Shown here one piece after another: positions 58,840 through 64,000 of a DNA stretch of 64,000 nucleotides (position 1 is the first letter of the stretch; every line of letters starts with the position of its first letter). The notes beneath the pieces are model-generated. The model was not told the origin of the DNA, made no database searches, and saw nothing but the letters and a program-made list of their open reading frames with translations. The translations under genes and the position numbers were made by a program. Origin of the DNA: COE1 sp949066965 (lineage in GTDB: Bacteria; Bacillota; Clostridia; Lachnospirales; Lachnospiraceae). The stretch is from NCBI GenBank assembly GCA_949066965.1, contig CARTDA010000001.1:170687-234686 (forward strand), in the 5' to 3' direction.

Positions 58840-59181
58840 TTACTGTTTTATGGAGGGCTGTTTTTTCAGCATGGCTAATTGTGTATCCCATACTTGTTTC
58901 ATCAGCTTTTTCACTTCCTCCACATCGGCTTTATACACATTTCCTGTGGCATTCATTCGCTTTGCAATCTGGTTCAGGTTGCCGCTGATTTTTCCGAGTG
59001 TAGCGTTGTATTCCCGTAAATCCGAATAGTCAATGTCATAGACAAAGCCGTATAAAATCAGGCGGCGCAGGAAGGTGGATTTGCTTTTCATGCCGGAGAT
59101 TTTTACTTTCTGTTCCAGTATGTATTGCTCCTTGTCGCTTAGATATATTTTCAGCTCATTTTTGCGCTCACGGTTTGCCAT
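58840..59181 (-). CDS. mobC: MobC-type relaxosome accessory protein
   Basis: A 113-residue protein on the minus strand. It has a basic N-terminus with NELKIYLSDKEQYILEQK (ribbon-helix-helix-like), KSTFLRRLILYG, and the LREYNATLGKISGNLNQIAKRMN block typical of bacterial mobilisation MobC proteins. MobC opens DNA at oriT and supports the relaxase. In related ICEs the relaxase gene follows immediately; here the DNA beyond (below 58840) is the cassette terminator and ABC permease, so the relaxase has been lost. Confidence 0.9.
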   Translation of the reverse strand: MANRERKNELKIYLSDKEQYILEQKVKISGMKSKSTFLRRLILYGFVYDIDYSDLREYNATLGKISGNLNQIAKRMNATGNVYKADVEEVKKLMKQVWDTQLAMLKKQPSIKQ

Positions 59182-59229
59182 TTTTGGTTTTTCTCCTTAT
59201 CAGTTTTTTAATGGGATTTTACAAAAATA

Positions 59230-59381
59230 AATGCCCTCATACATGGGGCATTCGTGCAAAAAAATCAAAAAACTCCGGCAGGGCAGTTTGTGATTTTTTG
59301 AGCGCAAAGGGGGTTAGGGGGATATGCCCCCTACAAGCCAATTTTTTCAAGTTCCCGCTTCGGGGGAATTTGAAAAATTGG
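59230..59381. other. likely oriT region with clustered inverted repeats
   Basis: Upstream of mobC lie AATGCCC/GGGGCATT (59230-59252), TAGGGGG/CCCCCTA (59315-59333, loop ATATG) and a longer repeat CCAATTTTTTCAAGTTCCC/GGGAATTTGAAAAATTGG (59338-59381). Such a cluster next to mobC is where oriT lies in related mobile elements. The stretch 59182-59548 is otherwise non-coding; an open frame across it has no convincing start. Confidence 0.6.
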
Positions 59382-59548
59382 AGCCTGTGAGGGAACACAG
59401 GCAGTGCTTGCTATTCTTGTCCGGAAAGGGTTTTACCTTTCCGGCTTTTAGAGAAAAACTTGGAAATTTTTTTAGCAATGCCCCCATAGAGGGAGCATTA
59501 CTTTATCTACAATTAACATCAGAAACAGCGGAGAAAGGGGGTGAAAAA

Positions 59549-59887
59549 GTGTTAGACCATGCATTCCAGCGGCGGCGTGAAATTGAGCGTATGCTGCTGT
59601 CAGGAAAGAGGCTGACGGTATCGGAACTTATGGGCAGATACTGCGTGGGCAGGAAGTCAATCAGCAGGGATTTTGAAGTCATAGGCGAGGAACTTCCGGT
59701 CATTTCAAAAAAAGGATATAACGGCGGCTATTTCCTGATGGACGGCGTTGGGAAAAACCAGAATACGCTTTCGCATGAACAACTGGAATGCCTGGAAAAA
59801 CTTGCTGTTGGATGTACGGGGAAAGACAGGGAAACTGTCCTGTCAATCATACATGAATTTGGGCCGTACTGTGAAAGGAATACATAA
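59549..59887 (+). CDS. small HTH regulator 1 (HTH_11/DeoR-like)
   Basis: A 112-residue DNA-binding protein: a winged-helix HTH (REIERMLLSGKRLTVSELM...GRKSISRDFEVI) followed by a GGYFLMD wing and a helical tail (LECLEKLAVGCTG). It starts at GTG 59549 with GGGGGTGA upstream; an in-frame ORF extends upstream through the oriT area but is not coding. It is one of a tandem pair with the next gene. It resembles the WYL/HTH_11 N-terminal half without the WYL domain. Confidence 0.75.
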   Translation: MLDHAFQRRREIERMLLSGKRLTVSELMGRYCVGRKSISRDFEVIGEELPVISKKGYNGGYFLMDGVGKNQNTLSHEQLECLEKLAVGCTGKDRETVLSIIHEFGPYCERNT

Positions 59888-59931
59888 AAAACCAGATGGT
59901 TTTCAAGCCAAAAAATGAAGGGAGGCGCAGC

Positions 59932-60261
59932 ATGAACACGGCACACCGGAGAATGGAAATCATCAGTATTTTGTCCGTCAAAGGGCATATAACGGCAAGG
60001 GAGCTTGCGTGGGAATTGGGCGTTACGATACGCACGATACACCATGATATTTTCACATTGACTTTTGATTACCCGATTTATACAAAGCCGGGTTGTGGCG
60101 GCGGGGTTTTTATCACGGATAATTACAAGCCCTATACCAATACCCTCACAGAAACAGAACTTGAAACACTGTGCAGGCTGTACGGGAAAGCGGAGGGGAA
60201 AGAGAAAGAAATCCTGTTCCGGATTATCCATAAATACGGGGCGGACAAGCTGGAAATTTAA
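59932..60261 (+). CDS. small HTH regulator 2 (HTH_11/DeoR-like)
   Basis: A 109-residue protein with the same plan as regulator 1: HTH (RRMEIISILSVKGHITAREL...TIRTIHHDIFTL), a GGGVFITD wing, and a C-terminal helical part ending in IIHKYGADKLEI similar to IIHEFGPYCERN of regulator 1. The two look like an old tandem duplication. AGGGAGG is 5 nt before ATG. Probably controls mobilisation or replication genes; the target is unknown. Confidence 0.75.
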   Translation: MNTAHRRMEIISILSVKGHITARELAWELGVTIRTIHHDIFTLTFDYPIYTKPGCGGGVFITDNYKPYTNTLTETELETLCRLYGKAEGKEKEILFRIIHKYGADKLEI

Positions 60262-60317
60262 CTAGAAAAACCGATACGTTTTATTGCTGGTGCGGTTTTG
60301 AAAAGCATCATTTGCTG

Positions 60318-60540
60318 ACAACTGAATATGGACAATCCTGCAAGACGTATGAAACAGCCGAGCTGTGCCAAAGCACGCCATGACTGCCTGTACTGGACAG
60401 GCAAGAGCGAGAGATGTTTTAAAGCAAACAAGGTGTGGGAACCTTGCGCCATGACACTGTTTCCTGATAATGATACTTCCGTAAAACGGTCACAAAGATG
60501 ATGGTGAGATTCCAATGTGGGCTTCCCTCCCAGAAGCTAC
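60318..60540 (+). ncRNA. hairpin-rich region, possible structured RNA
   Basis: In the gene-free stretch 60262-60516 and just into the next frame there are five small perfect hairpins on one strand: ACAGC/GCTGT (60354), GCCTGT/ACAGGC (60386), CAAGGT/ACCTTG (60429), CCGT/ACGG (60479) and GCTTC/GAAGC (60521). The spacing is regular. It begins with a GACAACTGAATATGGA also seen after virD4. It may be a cis-regulatory or intron-derived RNA; I cannot name a class. Confidence 0.35.
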
Positions 60541-60951
60541 TTGCAGGATATAAAATTTTGTAAAAACGGGGATTTATATTGGCGGATGATACAAGAGGAA
60601 ATGTTTCCCATACAGAAGGGAAAATCTATTATTTTGAACGGGCAGAGGATAAAGGCGTATGACATCAGGACAATCACCCTTGAACAGTTCCGTATGCTGA
60701 TTGCCTGCGGGAATGACAGGCACAACAACCAGATAAGGGTGACAAAAAGCGGCATGGTCTATCTCTCGGAGGATATCGTCGGTTCGGAGCAGCTTGATGA
60801 TGTTGCGTTAAGTTTTGAAACATTCAGTGCGCATAACGGGTATGTCGGCGTGAAGGCTGCGGAGGACGACAGCCATGTTATCCCATTATACTATGCGCTG
60901 ATCGGCAGCTGGGCGGATGGGTGCAGGCATACATATATAGACAGTTTTTAA
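60517..60951 (+). CDS. hypothetical ICE protein
   Basis: A protein of up to 144 residues without a recognisable family. The frame opens with GTG 60517, but ATG 60586 (121 residues) or ATG 60601 (after AAGAGGAA) may be the true start, since the first 20 codons overlap a hairpin. Central ILNGQRIKAYDIRTITLEQFRM and C-terminal DDSHVIPLYYALIGSW segments look globular and cytoplasmic. It precedes the primase gene. Confidence 0.55.
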   Translation: MGFPPRSYLQDIKFCKNGDLYWRMIQEEMFPIQKGKSIILNGQRIKAYDIRTITLEQFRMLIACGNDRHNNQIRVTKSGMVYLSEDIVGSEQLDDVALSFETFSAHNGYVGVKAAEDDSHVIPLYYALIGSWADGCRHTYIDSF

Positions 60952-60972
60952 TTAAGGTAACACACAGCGGCA

Positions 60973-61016
60973 GGGCAGTTATGAACCTATTGGACATAGG
61001 TTTGTAGCTGCCTTTT
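60973..61016 (+). terminator. leader terminator, GGGCAGTTAT type, copy 2
   Basis: GGCAGTTATGAACCTAT pairs with ATAGGTTTGTAGCTGCC (17 bp, G-T pairs included) and ends in TTTTTT. It shares base sequence and position with the hairpin at 49481-49524: it precedes a coding start by 33 bp. Confidence 0.8.
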
Positions 61017-61048
61017 TTGCGTTGCGGGGATTTTGGATGGAGGGCTGC

Positions 61049-61705
61049 ATGAATATATTTGAAGCGATAAGGGAGAACGGCATTACCGCAAGGCAGGCGG
61101 CGGAGCATTGCGGGATAAAGATAAACCGTAACGGCATGGCGGTCTGCCCGTTCCATAAGGACAAAAATCCGAGCATGAAGATGGATAACCGTTATTACTG
61201 TTTCGGGTGCGGGGAAAAGGGCGATGCCATTGATTTTGTGGCGAAGTATTACGGGCTTGGGAAGAAGGAAGCGGCATTGCAGATAGCGTCGGATTTCGGT
61301 ATCAGTTTTGAGGATAACAGGGGCAGGAAGCCGCCGCCAAAACGTAAGCGGAGATTATCACCGGAGCAGAGGTTTGAGAAGGCGGAAAAGAGGTGCTTCC
61401 GTGTGATTTCCGATTACCTGTGCTGTTTAAGGCAGTGGAAAGAACAGTATGCGCCGCAGGAGCCGGATGGGGAATGGAACCCGTTATTCTGTGAAGCGTT
61501 GGAAAAGAAAGACTATATTGAGTATCTGCTTGATGTGTTATTGTACGCTCCGCTATCGGAGCGTGTGCAGTTAGTAGCGGATTATGGAGAGGAAGTGTTG
61601 AAAATTGAAAGAAGACTGGAACAGTGTGCCGCCGGAGCAGAGGGCGGCATTGGAAAAGACAATGGAGAAAATGGAGCAGGCGTCAAAGCCGGAAACATGG
61701 TTTGA
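61049..61705 (+). CDS. CHC2 zinc-finger primase-like protein
   Basis: A 218-residue protein whose first 95 residues form a CHC2 zinc-binding primase domain: CPFHKDKNPSMKM and YCFGCGEKGDAIDFV supply Cys-His-Cys-Cys ligands (about residues 32-62). A basic linker (KPPPKRKRRLSPEQ) follows, then a helical region. The TOPRIM domain is absent, as in split primases of clostridial ICEs. ATG 61049 with GGAGGG 6 nt upstream. It overlaps the helicase gene by about 100 bp in another frame. Confidence 0.85.
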   Translation: MNIFEAIRENGITARQAAEHCGIKINRNGMAVCPFHKDKNPSMKMDNRYYCFGCGEKGDAIDFVAKYYGLGKKEAALQIASDFGISFEDNRGRKPPPKRKRRLSPEQRFEKAEKRCFRVISDYLCCLRQWKEQYAPQEPDGEWNPLFCEALEKKDYIEYLLDVLLYAPLSERVQLVADYGEEVLKIERRLEQCAAGAEGGIGKDNGENGAGVKAGNMV

Positions 61706-62981
61706 CGGGAGCAAAGTCAATGACGTGCTTTTCTGTGAGGATTTCCTTGCAGGGCACCCTATGAAGTGCATACACGGCACTTTTTTTGACATAAACGGGG
61801 CAGTCGGTGATGCGGAGCAGATTAAGGCGGAGATATATTACAAGATTGCGCCTTATGTCACATCAGGCATCGCAAAAAAGGCTACATCACTCCTTGATGC
61901 GCTGCGGATCAGGAGCTACTCGCCGCCGCTGCCGTTCCAGACAGACCGTATCCATGTGGCAAACGGCACATACTTTTTATCAAAGGGCTTCTCTGCGCAG
62001 AAAGAATTCTGCATGAACAGGCTTCCCGTAAGGTATGCGCCTGATGCGCCGGAACCGTCACGCTGGCTTGCCTTTCTTGGGCAGCTATTAGTGCCGGAGG
62101 ATATTACCACGTTGCAGGAGTTTATGGGATATGTTCTGTTACCTACGACAAAAGGGCAGAAAATGATGATTGTCATAGGCAAAGGCGGGGAGGGCAAGTC
62201 ACGCATCGGCAGGGTGCTTCGTGCTTTGCTCGGTGACAGCATGAACACAGGCAGCATACAGAAGGTGGAGGTTGACCGCTTCGCACGGGCAGACCTTGAG
62301 TGGAAACTTTTGATGCTTGATGACGACATGAAGCTGGAAGCACTGCCGCAGACGAACAACATCAAGTCCATAGTGACGCTGGAAGATAAAACGGATTTGG
62401 AACGCAAGGGAAAGCAGAGTGAACAGGGGTATTTATGCGTGAGGTTTATCTGTTTCGGGAATGGAAACCTCGGTTCACTGTATGACCGTTCCTACGGCTT
62501 TTTCCGCAGGCAGATAGTCCTCACCGTAAAGGAGCGGGAGCCGGACAGGAAAGATGACCCGTTCCTCGGCGAAAAATTGATTGCTGAAGCGGAGGGCATT
62601 TTCTTATGGTGTCTTGAGGGGCTGCGCCGACTGATTGATAACGGATACCGTTTCACCATAAGCCAGAGGGCGGAGGACAACCTGACAAAAGCCATGCAGG
62701 ACGGGAACAACATCATTGTATTCATGCAGTCGGAAGGGTATATCAGGCTTGAGAAAGGCACACACGCCACGTCAAAGCAGCTTTACGGCGCATACAGCCA
62801 GTGGTGTGAGGACAACCTCGAAAAGCCGCTGGGGGAGCGCAGTTTTTCCAATTACCTGCGGCAGAACGAGAAGCAGTACGGGCTTGACTATACCCATAAT
62901 ATCGCACTCGGCTCCGGCAAGACCGCAAGGGGATTTAAAGGTATCCATGTAAAGGTGAGGACAGGGGAGAACGGGCATTAA
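61605..62981 (+). CDS. P4-type replicative helicase/primase-associated ATPase
   Basis: A 458-residue superfamily 3-type helicase with Walker A IGKGGEGKSRI (about 187-197), Walker B LLMLDDDMKLE (about 238), sensor-like FICFGNGNL, and an arginine-finger region FRRQIVLT. Its C-terminus resembles D5/DUF5906 primase-associated domains. It probably unwinds DNA with the CHC2 protein during replication of the excised element. The TTG at 61605 has GAGGAAG upstream; ATG 61662 is a possible start, which would shorten the N-terminus. It is the largest replication gene of the element. Confidence 0.85.
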   Translation: MKEDWNSVPPEQRAALEKTMEKMEQASKPETWFDGSKVNDVLFCEDFLAGHPMKCIHGTFFDINGAVGDAEQIKAEIYYKIAPYVTSGIAKKATSLLDALRIRSYSPPLPFQTDRIHVANGTYFLSKGFSAQKEFCMNRLPVRYAPDAPEPSRWLAFLGQLLVPEDITTLQEFMGYVLLPTTKGQKMMIVIGKGGEGKSRIGRVLRALLGDSMNTGSIQKVEVDRFARADLEWKLLMLDDDMKLEALPQTNNIKSIVTLEDKTDLERKGKQSEQGYLCVRFICFGNGNLGSLYDRSYGFFRRQIVLTVKEREPDRKDDPFLGEKLIAEAEGIFLWCLEGLRRLIDNGYRFTISQRAEDNLTKAMQDGNNIIVFMQSEGYIRLEKGTHATSKQLYGAYSQWCEDNLEKPLGERSFSNYLRQNEKQYGLDYTHNIALGSGKTARGFKGIHVKVRTGENGH

Positions 62982-63250
62982 GACGCAAAAGACGCAAAGA
63001 CGGGCAAAATCCGAAATCCTTTTTTATATATACATACGCCTGTGCCAGCCCTATTTTATCTGTATAAATATTTTTTAAATTTAAACTTGGAAAATAAGTG
63101 TCTTAGCGTCTAAAGATAGGAAATACAAGGCTTTGGGGGCATTTTAGAAGCGTCTTTATTGCGTCCTTTTAAAGCGTCTGATACCCGGCAGGGGGAATTT
63201 AACACCTTGCCGGGCTTTTATTTCGCAGGGCAGGACGCAGAGAGCGTCTG
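62982..63250. repeat. cluster of GACGC/GCGTC hexamers (possible origin)
   Basis: The gene-free stretch 62982-63277 contains GACGCAAA twice (62982 and 62991), GCGTCT four times (63106, 63150, 63174 and 63244), plus GCGTCC (63161) and GACGC (63234). AGCGTCTGATA occurs as a direct repeat at 63173 and 63243. It is next to the helicase gene and AT-rich in the middle (63020-63095). It may be a replication origin or a regulator array. Confidence 0.5.
63184..63220 (+). terminator. terminator before the recombinase operon
   Basis: CCCGGCA/TGCCGGG stem (63184-63190 and 63208-63214) followed by CTTTTATTT. Confidence 0.65.
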
Positions 63251-63277
63251 ATATTGGATTGATTGGAGGGAATATAT

Positions 63278-63472
63278 TTGAATAAAGCGAAACTGATAGT
63301 GACGAGGGTATTTGACAGTGAGCGCACACCGCAGGATGCGTTTGTGAGGGCGATATTAAATTCAGATAAATACGAAAAAACCTTGCAGGTTCCGGGCAGT
63401 GAAAGTATAATAGAGGACAGAGGGCTTATCTATATTCAACCGGATTCAGACGAAGAAGGGAGAACAGGATGA
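63278..63472 (+). CDS. small protein preceding the serine recombinase
   Basis: A 64-residue protein from TTG 63278 (GGAGGG 5-6 nt upstream): LNKAKLIVTRVFDSERTPQDA... then an acidic C-terminus. I do not recognise a family. Small genes in this position occur before large serine recombinases of Tn4451- and Tn1549-type elements. Its stop overlaps the recombinase ATG by 4 bp, so the two are translated together; it may assist excision. Confidence 0.6.
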   Translation: MNKAKLIVTRVFDSERTPQDAFVRAILNSDKYEKTLQVPGSESIIEDRGLIYIQPDSDEEGRTG

Positions 63473-64000
63473 GCAGGACAACATACAGAGGAACACCAAA
63501 GGCGGGGCTTTATACCCGGTTATCGGTTGACGATGGCTACGTTGACCGTGAGAGCAATTCCATAACAAGCCAGAAGCAGATGCTGACACAGTTTGCGGAA
63601 TACCACGGCATAGAGATTGTCGAAACCTACGTTGATGACGGATGGAGCGGTACGAATTTTGAAAGACCGGATTTTAAACGCATGATTGCGGATATTGAAA
63701 GCGGGAAAATCAACACGGTCATCACAAAAGACCTTTCACGCCTGGGGCGTGACTATTTGCAGACAGGGTATTACACAGATATGTATTTCCCCAGCAAGAG
63801 GGTACGCTACATAGCGATCAGCGACGGAATCGACACAAGCACAGGATATAACGAGATGGCGCCTTTCAAGAATCTGTTCAATGATTTTTATGCCCGTGAC
63901 ATATCCAAGAAAATCCGCAGCACCCTTACTACAAAGGCAAGGGCGGGCATCTACCACAGCACAGTGCCGCCGTTCGGTTATAAGAAATCGCCTGCCGACA
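63469..64000 (+). CDS. large serine recombinase (cut by window edge)
   Basis: The frame is open from ATG 63469 to the end of the window (177 codons seen). The N-terminal resolvase domain has YTRLSVDDG with the catalytic Ser, the RESNSITSQKQM segment, DGWSGTNFERPDFKRM, and VITKDLSRLGRDYLQTG with the catalytic Arg motif. A linker and the RARAGIYHST-like start of the recombinase domain (GYKK) follow. It integrates and excises the element. It overlaps the small upstream gene by 4 bp. The C-terminal part and the element's right end lie beyond the window. Confidence 0.93.
   Translation, partial: MSRTTYRGTPKAGLYTRLSVDDGYVDRESNSITSQKQMLTQFAEYHGIEIVETYVDDGWSGTNFERPDFKRMIADIESGKINTVITKDLSRLGRDYLQTGYYTDMYFPSKRVRYIAISDGIDTSTGYNEMAPFKNLFNDFYARDISKKIRSTLTTKARAGIYHSTVPPFGYKKSPAD

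Larger units (their letters stand above)
45332..64000. mobile_element. degenerate integrative conjugative element (extends beyond right edge)
   Basis: A run of ICE-type genes, parA, parB, repA-like initiator, pcfB, VirD4/TraG, MobC, oriT-like DNA, primase/helicase and a large serine recombinase, follows ppdK. Type IV secretion genes (VirB4, VirB6-like, NlpC/P60 hydrolase) and the relaxase are absent. The left boundary lies between the ppdK terminator and 45458; the right end is outside the window. Confidence 0.85.

Noticed and set aside
59324..59548. 75-codon N-terminal extension of HTH regulator 1
   Set aside because: It overlaps oriT-like inverted repeats; the GTG at 59549 has a strong ribosome binding site and gives a family-like start.
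1..64000. CRISPR array
   Set aside because: No regularly spaced direct repeats with unique spacers were seen; the tandem repeats found (15 and 69 bp) are contiguous and lack spacers.

Overview
The window is a stretch of a low-to-mid GC Firmicutes chromosome, almost certainly a gut Lachnospiraceae (Roseburia/Coprococcus-like) strict anaerobe. The basis is pyruvate/2-oxoacid:ferredoxin oxidoreductase, pyruvate phosphate dikinase, a YlmC-type sporulation protein, Lachnospiraceae-restricted unknown families (DUF5688-like, DUF6075-like), Gram-positive ribosome binding sites and sigma-A promoters, and a CIRCE/HrcA operator. The family-level placement is inference from gene content; no 16S rRNA gene is present.

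Bases 1-45.2 kb are chromosomal core. In order: the end of a 2-oxoacid:ferredoxin oxidoreductase operon; clpB; a minus-strand MBOAT/SGNH O-acetylation pair; a foldase lipoprotein; htpG behind a perfect CIRCE; a solitary pilT-type ATPase; a DUF1653 protein and a GT2 glycosyltransferase; glyA with a membrane-anchored degenerate GH3-like protein; tRNA-Gly(GCC); an N-terminally shortened GH95 fucosidase; YitT and M3 peptidase genes; a graveyard of IS256 and IS630 scraps next to a broken tyrosine integrase carrying a MITE-like insert (23.8-25.2 kb); ychF; lgt translationally coupled to a GH3 glycosidase; ylmC and nrdR; a peptide/nickel-type ABC importer whose permease and ATPase halves are separated by a PadR/HAAS/DUF4097 envelope-sensing module; yqeG-aroE-aroK-aroQ-efp; and ppdK. 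Several short dispersed inverted repeats (families A, B and C here) sit between these genes.

From about 45.4 kb to the right edge lies a mobile element of the clostridial ICE type: DUF6075 and DUF3970 proteins, parA, parB, a RepA-like initiator with internal 69-bp repeats, pcfB, a VirD4/TraG coupling ATPase, MobC with a likely oriT, paired small HTH regulators, a CHC2 primase-like protein, a P4-type helicase and a large serine recombinase cut by the window edge. The type IV secretion genes that normally follow the coupling protein are missing. Their first gene (maff2) survives only as a 14-codon stub, and a vanR-vanZ-vanS-like two-component system plus a two-gene ABC exporter occupies the gap. 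No relaxase is seen. The element therefore looks like a gutted ICE that could at best be mobilised in trans and that carries a probable cell-envelope/antimicrobial-peptide response cassette.

The most unusual signals are non-coding: three copies of a 25-bp palindrome placed just after stop codons in the element, which share hexamers with the initiator-gene repeats; a matched operator-like motif before the response regulator and before the ABC operon; a roughly 136-bp hairpin; a hairpin-rich leader at 60.35-60.54 kb; and five tandem 15-bp units in the PadR leader.
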